A DNA stretch of 64,000 nucleotides from Bugulina stolonifera (taxonomy: Eukaryota > Bryozoa > Gymnolaemata > Cheilostomatida > Bugulidae): positions 24,304,429 through 24,368,428 of the forward strand of contig OW285187.1 of the NCBI GenBank assembly GCA_935421135.1. The letters are read 5' to 3'. Shown here piece by piece: positions 13,682-28,300 of this stretch (the stretch's first letter is position 1; each line of letters opens with the position of its first letter). The notes under the pieces are model-generated. The model saw nothing but the letters and a program-made list of their open reading frames with translations. It was not told where the DNA came from and ran no database searches. The position numbers and the translations under genes are program-made.

Positions 13682-16600
13682 CTACAGCCAGGAGTGGAAA
13701 ACAAGATAAACCAACAGTAACACAGTAGCTGGTGTCAAACAGGCAGCACTACTCTCAGTTGTATCAACAGGACAAGGAACGTCAGCAATCCTTGTAGTTG
13801 GTAACTCATCATATAGATTGATCTTCCAGCCCAAGTTCTTGTGTGTGTAGCACTGTAATATAATTATGTAGATTTAGTTACAATTGCACAGAGCAACAAA
13901 AGTTGCCAAATTCTATCACGACCAAACCAGACTCCTATCCTACCTAACTATTGATTACAACTTGAAGTTGTCCTCTCCATTGCCCCATTCTATTTGTTTT
14001 TATTCTTCCAGAATACTTTAGAATAATTAAAAATAATGCATAATATATAAACTGTTGGTCACAAGTAGTTGCATAGGTATACGTAGTTAACTGTTCACTA
14101 GGATAATTTTATACATCATAAATGTCCCTAGTCTTCCATAGATATCAGAAATGGTTTTTCCACCAGACTATGGAACTTGTCCCAAGATGTCCAACAAAAC
14201 AGCAAAACAAGTAATACAATAATACACATGAACACAATGCAATATTATGCAAATAATCTCAACATACAATGGTATATGAAACTGGCTTTCATTATTTTGA
14301 AAAAATTGCAGAATTTACATCGTTGATCACTCTACAAGTAGACTAACATGTTATATTAGAGCAAAGAATGATAAGGTATGGAGAAATAATGGTGTCTACC
14401 TGATAATAGATAGTATCTGGCATACTGCTATCTGGGGTAAACACAAAGTCAGTGTAGTCTGTGCCCCCTTCGCAGTCTAGGTACAGATCATCTTTAAATT
14501 CCTCAAAGCACCGGTAGACGTGTCCAGAATCAGCTTTAGATATCCCCTTAGCAGACAGTTTCCATTCACAATAACCTCCAACTGTACATTATACAGATGA
14601 TAATGTCAACCAATCATAATAATAGATAGAATGAGCAAAAAGTGTCTGAATTTTGGTGAGTTGTTCTCTTTTCCAAAAACATATATTCTGTATATATTTA
14701 ATCTGGGAGTTATTTTTCCTTTATCAGAGCGATTGCAGTATTTTAGCGAGAAGACAACCCTAAGAAATTACTCAATACTTTACTTTGGTGGAATCTCACA
14801 GCACATGGTGGTTATACAGATGCTTAGGCCTAGATAATAGATTTAATAAATCCTGTCTAGTTACTTACCTGCAAATTGTTCATCATTGTTACTGACTTTG
14901 CCAGGGTATATGGTTCCATTTTTGCTCTGAAATGAAATAGTTCTAAACATTTCAATTCTTTCTTTATGCAATTACAATTTCTCAGTGTATTAAAAACTAG
15001 TATGATTGTTATATTCAACAAACATCTATCTGTAAACTAACCAATAAAACAGAGCCACACCACACCAGATCCGCTGCCATTATATACCTGTGAGTACATA
15101 TTTATCCCTCATCTACTCATTGTAGGTATTCTTACTTTACTTGAAATATCTGAACATACCTTGCTGAAACCTCCCTCCTTGTTGTCAGTGAAATAGAAGG
15201 GGTGGTACTGAGACCCCTTAGTTGGATCAGTTCCACCACCAACTTTGAATGTGTAGGGCACGCCCCTCTTTAGATGAAGTTCAGGTATCAGTATTCCATT
15301 CACATACCATGCAATACCCCAAGATGGCTGACCTGTATTTGATATGGTAATGTTATAATAGTAGTACTGCAGAGAGCCGTATATTTCTTGTAGCATAGGT
15401 ACGAGTTTAAGAGACAGTGTGTGTCCTTGAGGTACAGAAATAAAAAGATTGCTTTTTGCATGTAGCTACTTCTGTTCTGTTTCATTCATTATTATGACAA
15501 ATAATAATGCTTTACAGTGTGCATCATCTGATAAGTTGTAAGAGAACACACAACATACCAGCAATAGCTTTATATCCCTGTTCTGAACCAGCCTGACCGA
15601 TCTCTACAGTAAACACAGTCCCTTCCTCACCATACAAATGATGAGGTTGGAAGTCAGGTTTCTCCACTTCTGCTTCAACGACGAAAGCTGCACAGTTATC
15701 AGCCAATGTTCGGTTAAAGTTGATTTTCTTGACTCTCTCCGCTATTGAATTACACAAGAACCTATCACATTGTTTCATCTGTATTTACACCTATCTATTG
15801 GTATAGGAAATACAAAAGTTTAAAACGTGCAGATAAGACAATACATGACAACAGATATGCTCACTTGATTGACGCTGTCCAACATAATGTTTGGCAGCTT
15901 CAGCATTGGTGTTTAGTGGACCAATAGCCCATACAATAACTTGTTCCGTCCCATCAGCTTTATACAACCTGTCTTTATTCCCACTGCCAACGTCACCTAA
16001 AACAGTAAAAAGAGAAGTTGGACTCGATATAATTATACTAATATTAATAACGACATAAAATCTGAAGTCTTTAATCGTTTGAAAATTCAACTTTCTATTT
16101 TCTTAAATAAAAATGTTCGTCTTCCGTACAGTAGAGAGCAGTTTATTAAACAGCCGTTTATATCTAAAAATTTTGATACAATCTAACATTTTGGGACATT
16201 AGAGTCACAAAAAAAATTAATTACAGGATAAAATTTGCAAATTCCAGTCTATAAAATGAGTGTACGGTCATAATCATGTTTCATGTACATTGCAATATAA
16301 CTCATGTATGTCGTACTAACTACAGAGAGGTAGGTGCATACACTAAAAACTGCTGTGTAATGACTGAATTTATATTGCTATACTGACAATTAATTAGTAA
16401 TACGCTTGGATAACATGAAATGTATACATTTATCATTTCATGTAATAAATACTGACTAGCTTATCTACATCCACTTTTAAGGAAGCAAGTTGCAACACAA
16501 CCACTGACTGTGATCAAAATATGCCTGTTATGACAACAATTTATAGCAACTAATATTTTGTCATACCAACTGAGTCATACAATATTTCACCTGTTGTCAG

Positions 16601-19600
16601 GGCTCTCTGAAACTTGACAGTAGTGATTCCATTTGTAACTTGTCCAGTAATATTCTTGATATCGTCTGTGGCAGCATTGAATGAACTTGTATCTGGGCAC
16701 GCACCACCATTATTAGCACACTGTCACAAGTACCAAAAACATTACAACTATACACATTGCATACAATAATAATCAAATAATGGTGACATGCATGAGGTAC
16801 ACATTACACAACCATGGGCACTCATAAATTATTGGTTATAACTCAAAGTGATCTGAGTGAAATGGAGTTGGAAGCAGACAAATCCCAATTATTACTAGTA
16901 ACTTATGAGTACTAATAGCAACAGTACAAATGTAGCTGTGTAACCTATTCACTCCAGTAATATCGGACCAGTAAATACTACGTATGTGTGATGTATGCAT
17001 GTAGTGTGAACTACCTGTGCGTATGAGCTTATATAATAATCTACAGCTCTTGGGTCACTACCGTCTCTGAAGTCAGCGACAACAACGTCTGCACCACTCA
17101 TGGAGGTTCTCTCATCACTACCACTCAACCCAAATGCCATGTAGTCCGCATTACGATCTACAATTATACGTAACATAGTCTAATGAGGGATACAACAGTG
17201 TATATGGACCTAACCGATGCTTACTATCGGCATACACCAGAGGTGAATTTCATCTTATACCACCAAAATAACTTACAAGTAAATGAATTAGAAATAATCT
17301 CATATGAACATTGCATATTGCATCATAGATACATCACTATGGTGAGTAGCGTTTGTTGAAAATTGCGAATTGCATTACATGTTAGGTTTAATGTGTGGAA
17401 ATACAGTCAGAGTGGTCTTTATCTAGAGTTATGCATGGTCATTGGAAAGCTTGAACTTGAAGACCCACAATGACAAAACAATTTAACAAGTGTTATAATA
17501 CAGTAAGTAGATAGTGTCAAATGATACAGTTAATGACTGTCTGTTTAAAAGGAAAACCTTCCGGGTTAAGCTATGCTCCTCCAAACCCAGTGTAACTACC
17601 TTCATACATGCCGTACTATTGACAGTTATGACTTGTTGCAAAACAGCTTCTGCTATCAGGCTGATTAAACAACTGAGTCAATATAGATGCACGCACATGG
17701 CTCACTGAAGCAAGACATTGCTGAATATTTATCTGTGTACAACCTGATATACTTCTAAATCAGCAATTTCTCTCCGGTTAAACAAACTTGTGACACATTA
17801 TAATGCTATATAGGGGCATGTTACATCTATTTGTATATGGAGAATATGGATGGGAGCTTACCAATATTTCCAGACATCTGGAATTTAATCATGTCATCTT
17901 CTATTATCCAAGAAACTTGTAAATCATCACTCATTTCTTCACAGTTCATTCCTTGTCTATCGATATCTAAAAGTAATGAATCACTTGGTCGAATTTGAAG
18001 GGCAATAGTATCTTCTACTGTAGTTCTGATTGAACGTTGTAAATGTATACTAAAATATCCTGTAATACATGGTAAACTATGCCGATACGTGGCAGAGAGA
18101 AATGTATATACATGAATTACTAATTAGCTGTGAACCCTCTTACAATTTTGACAACTTTATCCAAAGATGGACACTGAACACTTTCGAACAACAGTGAACA
18201 ATGACCATCAATTGTTACACTTGCGTTTGGTTATCTCAACTAACTCACCTATTTCCATATATGGTGGCACATTTAGGTCACTCGGGAACTTAACTTCTCC
18301 GAAGTTATCGGAGAAATCAATACAGTACATACTGAGCCATTTTAGGTCACTAGCAGAGATGGTGCTGGGCAGGGTAAGGATGATATCTCTCTCAGAGTAA
18401 GCACTGGCTTTAGTTTTGCTACAGTCACAGAACATTAATATTATTACAATATAGAGAGTCACTTTTGCCCCGATTGTTTTGAGTAAATTAGTAGGGAGTT
18501 TGGAGATGGTTTAGTACAATGGCATACATCTTACCTGATACCATTTTCATCTGGTACTATGCCATAAGGGGCATCTTGATGCTTTACGGAATCGGTGATC
18601 CCAGCATAAAAGTAGGCATCTGTAAAAATACGCTGTATATAACATAAATGATCAACACATCATGGAAGGTAGATGCTAGACTCAACAGTGAATAAGCTAG
18701 CCTTTGTTCTTTATCAACAATGAAGTAGAGGAAGTTGTCTTCTTTGTTTATTTTTCAAGACAATTTAATTGCCGCAATCAGAAATATTAATATCAGGCTA
18801 TCAAAGTAGTGTACGATAGTGCACCTAACTGAACAGCACAATGCAATAAACTAGTACCGAAATAACATGAAAAAGTAAATACTGTCATATTTGTAACAGA
18901 ATCAGATTCTTTCAACATACCTGGACCCTGTCCGTCATATCGAAAGGCTTTGATGGAAATTGTTCTATCAGTCAGCACAGTCACCTCTCCTGAGGCTACA
19001 CCATGGCCTCTGGATGCAAATTTACCAATATTCTGAGGTGCTGGGGCTTTAAAGTTAGCAGGGATATCAGCACCACCATACAGTGCCTACAATAATCATA
19101 CTCTTCAGCAAGTCTTTGTAGTGCTATTACCAAATATACAAATAATGGCGAGGCTCTTAAAAGGTGATGATAATAAAGGCCTATGTTTCTTGATCAGTCA
19201 AGGTTTGCTATAGCAGACAAAAAGTAAATCCTTTTACACTTGAATCACAGAGATGAAAGAAAATATAAAAAGAAACTCACCTTACTGCCCTTTATACCAA
19301 CAGCAATGTACTTGTAGTCTTTTAGTGTCTTCCCTGATGGCAACTCCAGTGTTACAGTTTCGCCATTATATGCTTTCAATGGAGCCCTAAGTAAAATATG
19401 AAAGACGTACTGCTGACATGTATATACATGTAAATATTTTATGAAATTGCTATAGTTTTCTTTAGCATTGAACAACACGGAGTGTAGAGATGTATGTACA
19501 TGTATGTAAGTGTTAATGCAATACAACACTATGACATAATATATTTGTAGCTTACGACTGTCCAAGAGGGTTAGAAATGGCCACTGCAGTTGAATCTGAT

Positions 19601-21819
19601 CCACTCCCAGAAGCAGTAGCATAGGATTTGTCTGTTCCCAACAAAAAGGCGGCATCTGTGGAAATAAGGTTGGAAATATTTACATAATATATACCATTCA
19701 GTGATATCACCCTGTTCCACTAGGCATAATGATATAATTACACAGCTATTTATCAACCATTCACAGTATGATTTAGTACTCAATAACTATTGAATGTGTC
19801 ATATAATAGAAGTATTGAACCTTAGAATTCTATGTATTGAATCTGAAAACTGGCTGTGGAAGTAGATGAAATATTACATACTAATCATGACTAGGCATTT
19901 TCATGCATATTGAACACAGAAAAATTAAAATTAAAATAGAACACCGTTAGGTCGTGCATTAGTAAGTAAGGCCTAGTGTGACTTTCACTCATATAACTAC
20001 AGTTTCTCAACAGTCTGGCCCAAGTAGATGTACTTGCATTATTACATACATAACATTATTTAGCATACAGTATAAGGCATAAGTCATGATGAAAGTAGTT
20101 TGTAGTCACTTACCATCACCTAAACCATCAAACTTGAAGCCTGTAACTGTGAAAGTGTTTTCATCAACTGCATAGATATCTCCAGCTAGGTCATGAGTTG
20201 ACCCTGAACCCCAACCAGATTGTATTAGTTTACCATAGTAAGGGTATGCTGCATTAGCAATATGGCTAGAGGCTAGAAATAAAACACACTCAGCATAATT
20301 ATAGTGTCATGTATTGCAATGCTGCTGAAGAGGAGAACTATAGATAAAACCTTCAACTAGGTGTCGAGTTACACACTAACAATCGCCAACAACCCATGAG
20401 ACTAGATACAAATATATCGTGGGGGTAAATCTCTAGTAATCTACATTGGTACAGTAACTTATGTAGATACCATAAAAACAATTCAATCAATCTTGGATAT
20501 TGATTGAATCCTTATAAAAATAATTCCAATGTAACAAAGTTTGAGCTGCAAACAATAGATCCGACTAATGATCAGGTTTGCCAAGTTCGACTGATGAAAA
20601 TCGGGGAGATTTAACATTTGGGTGGGTGGGAGTATGTCAATTTTAGGTGGGGTACCAGAATTTGAGTTAAAAATCAGACAGTCTCCTGCGGAATCAGGGA
20701 GACTTGGTAAGCCTGCTAATGATACTCGGATATATAATTACAATCCTATTACACTCTTTACATTGGTAGTTGTTTCTCTTTCTGATAGTCCATGTGATTA
20801 CATGGTGTATGTTGCTAGTAATCAACCTAGATTCTTGCAAACAGGTGAAATTTTACAGGGAATTAGTATAGCTAGGATTCTTCATTGAAATCCTAGCCTG
20901 AGAAATTGCTTTCTCTATTACATAAGATGCTGTGTTTGGCCATTGATTTTATATGTGAATATTCTTTTTTTCAAGGATTTGATCACTGAGCAATCAGGAA
21001 CTTGGTTCCAAGCCCCCTCAAGACCTAGATGTAATTGCCTTAGCGCAAAAGACAAAACATGCTACTGCTACACAGCTTCGCATCATTAAACAAGGAATCT
21101 TCGCCAGAATGCAGCACCTGTGCACTGGACTAACTGCACATCAGACACTTATCTATGGCGATAGAAGAATACCGAGATGGTGTAGTGGCAGTGTATTCTA
21201 TCTACTGTGCTAGACTGTTAGGTTCCGTAAATGCCTCGGGCTCAAACCCCAGTTAGAAATGGGTTATTTTCATAGATATGAAACCGAGCGAGCCTCTGAC
21301 TGCTCGGTGAAAAATTTCTTGCAGAAAGAAAGATTATATAAGATGTTGTTCACAACCTGTTATTCTGATGATAAACCAAAAATCTAAGGCCGTGTGAAAA
21401 CATTTGATATTGCACCTAGCTGAAACCAGGTTGGACACTAAAGCATTTCATCTCCAGAAATTACTTAACAATTGTTATTATGATATCTATTTAATGATAA
21501 TATTGATTTGCAATACTCAAGTTATAATGATAATTAAAAATGTAGTGCAAGAATACGTTGTTAGTCTATAGATATAGCTATACATTGTGATAAAATATAG
21601 CCTACATTTAACCAATACTGTGAAGAATAAAATAGGGCAGCGATGCACCATTTAAAAATATAAAATAATTATAATAGTAAATATTTTGTTACAAAAATTA
21701 TTATTATTACTGTCTTTCTTACGATTTTTAAATTAAGAACACAGTGCTTTACTTGACTCACCAAGAATACAAAGAATCATGAAGCAAACAATGTAAAATT
21801 TAGGTGCATGCATCTTCAT
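13682..21819 (-). CDS. Gene C: Skeletor-like protein (DM13-DM13-DOMON-cupredoxin-like), 706 aa
   Basis: Sixteen exons in transcript order: 21819-21762, 20272-20114, 19655-19556, 19386-19281, 19086-18921, 18619-18535, 18418-18249, 17966-17862, 17157-17015, 16720-16591, 15996-15865, 15741-15559, 15332-15160, 14926-14869, 14581-14400, 13852-13682. They total 2121 nt with all phases consistent. I chose the upstream ATG (MKMHAPKFYIVCFMILCILA) because it gives a signal peptide with a basic start and an ANA-A cleavage site. DM13-1 (YPYYGKLIQSGWGSGSTHDL) has lost the cysteine near its end (YIAVGIKGSK); DM13-2 keeps it (SMYCIDF). DOMON has YMAFGLSG and AAKHY. The cupredoxin-like part has YHPFYFTD and QCYTHKNLGW. 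The tail is short and hydrophobic (ATVLLLVYLVFHSWL), likely a GPI signal. Gene D is its inverted duplicate. The large first intron holds a composite repeat. Confidence 0.94.
20575..21330 (+). mobile_element. Composite dispersed repeat with tRNA-like core (copy 1)
   Basis: This part of gene C intron 1 is similar, segment by segment and in the same orientation, to 34095-34570. Shared pieces include GGGTACCA near 20650, TGTTTGGCCATTG near 20935, a tRNA-like core (A-box-like GATGGTGTAGTGGCAGTG at 21176-21193 and B-box-like GCTCAAACCCC at 21240-21250), and a 3' end CTCTGACTGCTCGG that is partly inverted relative to GAGCAATCAG near 20988. It carries about 130 extra bases relative to copy 2. It is probably a SINE-like or MITE-like element. 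Confidence 0.6.
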
Positions 21820-22381
21820 TATGAGCAGATTAGAATCGTTCACTGTTCACCCTCACTCTGTCCTTTGTGTAATAAATGGATCATGTAGTAGTACATTATT
21901 TTGCTTTCCTTTCGCACGTGTTAATATTTGTAAACAAGGAATTCGCTCATGTGATCGGCCAATAGAAACATGGAGAAGGGCAGGAGCCGTGTTCGAGCTC
22001 AGGGGGAGACAACTTGGCGTGTGACGTCTGTGATCAATGACCAATGGCTGTCGCTCCAAGATCGCGACTTGTGTGTGAAGGATAGTCGAATTGTTCACAA
22101 GGAAGTGCACTCATCTGTATGATCGATAAAACTAAAAAGTTCACATATCATTTGTGATATTATAGTAACATCAAACATTATTAAAAATCGTAGAGAAGGC
22201 ACACTGGAATTCAAATTTCTGACCCAGTCTGAGTCTTGAGACCTGTCACACTCACTGTGACCTGCGATTCGCAGTCTGTGAGTGGAAGTTCTACATACAG
22301 ATAAGAGTTGAAAGCTTTAATCACCCATAATTATCAGTAGTCAAAGTGATACAAGATTATTCTCTGCCAACAAAGCCACCA
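21820..22381. promoter_or_regulatory. Shared upstream region of divergent genes C and D
   Basis: Genes C (minus) and D (plus) start head to head with 562 bp between their start codons, so this interval should contain both promoters and 5' UTRs. Its central part (about 21910-22090) is visibly more CpG-rich than its surroundings. I see no convincing TATA box. The promoter role is inferred from position only. Confidence 0.5.
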
Positions 22382-25300
22382 ATGATGGCATTCACACCGA
22401 GCTCTCACATTCGGGCCGCATTTCGTGTGGGCTTTATCCTTTTGTTCGTCCATGGTAAGCTGACTAGTTACAGATAGCAGAGGTTAGTTGAGAGATACTG
22501 GCAGTTATTTACTTTTTCTTTTTTTTGTAATCTTGCACCACACTGGCACACATTAAGGTCAATTTGTTAGGCTCTTAATTCCTAGTCGTTTATAGGGCAA
22601 AGTGATTGATTTGTGGCACTATGGTTTTGTCCGGCTGGGTAGCTGTGGCGTAGCCGCACAACATACATGCCAGAGCAATGAGAGAGGGAGAGAGAGAGTC
22701 GAAGCCGGTTGACCAATCAGAGGCTAGGGGCAAGTTAGACCAAACAATTCAGCACGCGTCGAGAGATGGGTGGCGGCCCCAGGGAACTGTCGAGGTCGGT
22801 CATACACGACTTCTATAGCCAGACTAATGTGGAGTCTTTTGACTTGACACAGCGTGACAGGAGAAAATCTTAGGCTTTGATAGTAATCATGGGGCTGTAC
22901 CTGGAAGGACCCAAGGCCAGGGAGAATGCCTGATACGCTACTGTTAGCGGTAAACAGCAAAAGACTGTACAGTTAAATTAGTACTTTATTGAGCAACAGT
23001 CTACAGGCAACTGGGTAAGAATGCAAAATTGAGCTCCTAATATATGGAAATCTGTTCCGGACCGAGGTCAAAAGGTTCATAGTTACAATATGGTCGGTCT
23101 CGGACTAACAGATCCAAGTTACAAGATGTACAAAGCGGTCTCGGATCAGAGTATAACAAAACACTGTCACATATGAAACCAAAGAGGATAGTTTTCAAAT
23201 GGAATAAACTGACATGGTGCATATAGGTACAGTAACAAAACATTAGTAGCAGTAGCACAATAAAAAGGCATACAATCCCAACTGGTGCCAATTGAAGCAT
23301 ATGAATCACACTGTAATGCATTCGAGACATAACAATGCAGTGCAATAAGGGAAATGTCATACACAAATGTCTATAATTTACTGTCATTCAAATGTAGTGT
23401 TGATACGGGACACAACACTATTCGCCTTTAGATATCATTTGAGTACAATTGAATTGGTGACTTTTGACATTGACATATTCACATAGGTCTTCTTAGTCTA
23501 ATCTAGTGTGTAAACATCCAAATAAGCTCATATTTAAGTTGCTTATCCCACTTATATCACGGCCACTGATCCTCAGTCTTCATGTTCTCGCCGATGTTGA
23601 AATCCATCATGTTGCATTGGAATTTCTCCTGGTAACTATCTATATGTCTCTTTATCAAAGCTGAAGTATCTTACTAACCACATAATTTCGGGTTAAAATG
23701 TTGCAGACGTGACGCTGTTCTTATGTGCCACTCTTTCACAAAATTTTAAGAAGAGGCCCATGCGTGTTTTAGAATAGGGCTTCTCAAAAAAGCTGTAGTA
23801 ACTCCAACAGAGATACATTTGTTCTGAAACACTGGAGGCTTGGACTCCACCGACTTAAGGGGTTGTATTTGAAGCAACAGTATTTTTTTTAGCTTTTGGT
23901 TCAACTAAATACTTTTAATGTGGTCTATTTCTAGAGGGAGCTGCCATGGCCTAGTGGTAAGGGCTCTGGACTTTCATGTGGGAGTCCCAGGTTCGATTCC
24001 CATAAGGGTCATTGGTGGTGTTAGGAAGGGCATCCAACCTTATAAGGCTCCTGTGCTACATCAGTAACTTTACCTTTGGTGAAGTTCCATCTCTTTAGAT
24101 CTTTGCTTTCTTACCTGGGATTAATAGCGGGAAGTAAAATTGGTAAGTTTTTTTTTATTTCTAGCCTCTAGCCGTACTGCTGAAGCAGCATACCCTTACT
24201 ATGGTAAACTAATACAATCTGGTTGGGGCTCAGGATCAACTCATGACCTAGCTGGAGATATCTATGCAGTTGATGAAAACACTTTTACAGTTACAGGCTT
24301 CAAGTTTGATGGTTTAGGTGATGGTAAGTGACTATGAACTACTTACATTATGACTTATGATTTAACGCTACATGAGCGTATTATGTTGTAAAATATTATG
24401 CATTATGCAAGTGATAACAGACGTAGTATATCCACATGGTTCACACCCGTCAGAAATGGTACCAACAGAGAAATCATACTATGTCGACCTGTTTTTTATG
24501 CAAATGTAATTTAAACCCTCATTGATGAGTATCTGATGTTATTAAGTAGTTATTGAGCTGTTGAGTAATTGTTTAGTTACATCATTATGCCTGGCGAAAC
24601 TGTGGGTTGGTGATATCGCTGAGTCATACAGTCAACCTTGTTTCCACAGATGCTGCCTTTTTGTTGGGAACAGACAAATCCTATGCCACTGCGTCTGGAA
24701 GTGGATCAGATTCGACTGCAGTGGCCATTTCTAACCCTCTTGGACAGTCGTAAGCTACAAATATAACATCATAGTGTTGTGTTAAATAAATATGTACAAG
24801 CATATTGTTGTGTTGATGCACAGTCTGTATGTGGCATGCAGTAGTCACTAGATCTAATAAACAGCATGTATTCTTTATTTGCTTAGGGCTCCATTGAAAG
24901 CATATAATGGCGAAACTGTAACACTGGAGTTGCCATCAGGGAAGGTACTAAAAGACTACAAGTACATTGCTGTTGGTATAAAGGGCAGTAAGGTGAGTTG
25001 CTTAAATCACAATTCACCCATACTTGTATCGTAATTACAAGTTTACAGTGTTTGCAGAAACCAATATCAAATACTCTCCAATATCCACCTAACATGGCCA
25101 ATACGCAATAGCATTATCCAATACTCCAGTTTCGCAAATTCCTACATCCAACACTGTGGTACCCAATGTCCAATATAAAGTATCAATACCCAGTATGGAA
25201 ATTTCTAAAATATGCATATACTCCAGTACTAATATCCAAGATTTGAATGTCTAATATTGTCTCTCCAATGCAGTGATTTTCAACATCAACTACTGCAGTT

Positions 25301-28300
25301 TGTAACATTCGTTGTCAAATACTGAGTTCCCAATATCTAAATATAGTTGTATATCTATGATTCCACCCATGGATCCATATAGGCTGTGGCATTTCCATCC
25401 CCATGTACATTGCGGTGACATTACCATTGTACAAATTATTCGCAATGTGAGGTTAATAATAAATAATTAGCTCTTCCTTTGAGGGGTTATAATTCATAAT
25501 ATTGTGTCAGATCTTTCCTCTTTTTCATCTTCTATCTCCCACCATTTGCATTAGTTTCACATTTTGTGTGTATATAAACTGCAGTTATGTTAATATTTTT
25601 ATACACTTGATTAACACGTCATTGGAAGTATTATGTTCTAAGAGCACGCAAAGAATTACATATGATTATTGTAGGCGCTGTATGGTGGTGCTGATATTCC
25701 TGCTAACTTTAAAATCCCAGCACCTCAGAATATTGGTACATTTGCATCCAGAGCCCATGATGTAAGCTCAGGAGAGGTGACTGTGTTGACTGACAGAACG
25801 ATTTCCATCAAAGCCTTTAACTATGATGGACAGGGTCCAGGTTTGCTCATCAATCTATAACATGCTATTGGTCTATACTGAAAGGAGATTGAAGCATGCT
25901 TGTAGTCTTTCTTGCACATTGTGTCGGTCATCCATTTTATATGAAGCATACTTTTGCAGATGCCTATTTCTACGTTGGAATCACTGGTGGTGTGGTAGCT
26001 CAGAGTGCCCCCTATGGTATAGTACCTGATGAAAAAGGTATCAGGTAAGATTTACAGCTTGTATGATATTGCCAAAATAAAGTCTTCTGAACTCGCTATA
26101 TTTACCCAAGCAGAAGTGGACAAGCTATGTTTTGCTAATACAGTATTAATATTCTGGAATTGTAGCAGTAGGAAAGCTAGGGCTTACTCACAGAGAGATA
26201 TCATCCTTACTCTGCCGAGCACCATCTCTGCTAGTGACCTAAAGTGGCTCAGTATGTACTGTATCGACTTTGATCATAACTTTGGTGAAGTTGAATTCCC
26301 AAGCGACCTAAATGTGCCACCGTATATGGAAGTAGGTGAGTAAGTCGGGGTAGATGTTACCCTATCTGAAGTATACCTTCCTTTGGATGGTATCCCAACC
26401 TGAATATGCAACTTAACTGTTGGATGGAAGTTATGGTGTTTTATTTAGCTGATACTAGCCACATGTATAACAATTACGTTATTCAAATTCGACTAAATGA
26501 TTCATTACTTTTAGATATCGATAGACAAGGGATGAACTGTGAAGTGATGAGTGATGATTTACAGGTTTCTTGGATAATAGAAGGCGACATGATTGAGTTT
26601 CAAATGTCTGGAAATATTGGTGAGTTCTCGAATACATGTACACCTATACACGTATATGTGACTTTGTAATCATCTCGCATCCATAATTATGACCAGTTTT
26701 CTATTTTAAAATGATGGCTGGATATACAATGTAAGCAGCTGGTTGTCTTCTCGTGTGCACTCATGAAGAGATTAGCTGACATTAGCAGATCACGCAAATG
26801 GATGCAGACATGGGCACTCGAGTCATTTTACTCGACTCAAGTTAACTCGACTCAAGTTAACTCGAGCAACAGCTTTTCATTACTTTTAATTGACTTGTGC
26901 TTTTGTATTGTGTGAAAGCTGGGAATTGACTTTTACTTCTACTCTCCTACAAAGCATGATGCTTGACTCTTACTTTACTCTAATCTTTCAGCTATCAATG
27001 AAAATTCTATTGGTTTGGTGTAATTATGTAATAAGTCTTGTCCACCATAGAGAAGCTGAGAGGCTTATAGATAAACAGGCTTACCATTATAACAAGTGCA
27101 AATTTGAAGTAGCCTTTGTTCCTCAGAACTACTATAACTAACAGAAAATTGGATCTAACACTAAGTATTACCTATTGTGTGTTGTCACACTTGTATACAT
27201 CAGAAATTTGTGTAATACAAAATTCCCATTGGTATTCTCTTTGACATACCGCTGTACTTTTGACTCTACTCTGACTCTAGCATTTTGGCACTAGCAGCTT
27301 GACTCTTACTTTACTTTTCAAATTGGCTGTTTATTTACTCTTACTCCACTTTTGACTTGCTTCATCCGATGAGTTGACTCTAAATTACTTTTTATCAATT
27401 GGGAATATATACTCTTACTTGACTCTTGACTTGAGTATTTGTCTGCTTGGCACATGTCTGAATGGATGTGACATGTTCATTGGTCACATGACTAAGTGTG
27501 AGGAGTTAAACTATTCCACCCGCTACTTGGTATTGGTGATTTAAATATCAAAACAATTCAACAATATTCACGTAGTTCATAGGTGATATTTGACATGAAA
27601 TATCGTAGATACTATAGAACTTTGTTCTCATTAGTTAACACTGAAGGACAGCCTGAAGCTTTATTACTCACCTTGCACTCAGCCAGTAACTTTATCAACA
27701 TTAGGTTGTTGTGTAGACGTCATCTTCGAATGCTATTTTGACTTGAATCTCAATAGAAGTCGTTAGTGCCACTTATACTGTAAATACATAGATGGTAAAA
27801 TTGCCAGGCAAAAGCCCTGTGTGAATACTTGGTAATAATAATATAATAATTATATACACTGTACATTCAGAGGATACAGCACTAATAGCTCAATTAACTT
27901 CAGAACTTTTCTCCATGAGACCCATTCAGTCAGTTTGAACTTCTTTCGGATTAAAACTATTGCCGTAGACTTGTATTTTAATATTTCAAGATGGTAGCCT
28001 TTAGTCCTGTTTATTTGGAGTTCCTATGTTCGCATGGAGGTCCAAAACAATTTCTTCAAATTTGAATAAACACTGTACAAAACTACTTTCTGTATCGGTG
28101 TTTGGCGCTGTGTAAACAGCGCCAGGTAGCCCTTTCGCTTAATTTATCTGTCTAAATGATTGTTCGAGTTTCAGAAAGTAATTTTTATTGTATTACTTAT
28201 CTGTAGATCGTAATAAAGACTACATGGCATTTGGGTTGAGTGGTAGTGAAACACGAACCGCCATGGCTGGTGCAGATGTCGTCGTGGCGGACTTCAGAGA

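Noticed and set aside
19245..19655. 136-codon minus-strand open frame
   Set aside because: It reads through gene C exons in part and intron in part, in a frame that does not match the conserved protein.
23037..23387. 116-codon minus-strand open frame
   Set aside because: It lies entirely within LTR-like family 2 copy A. The related frame in copy B is similar only because the DNA is homologous.
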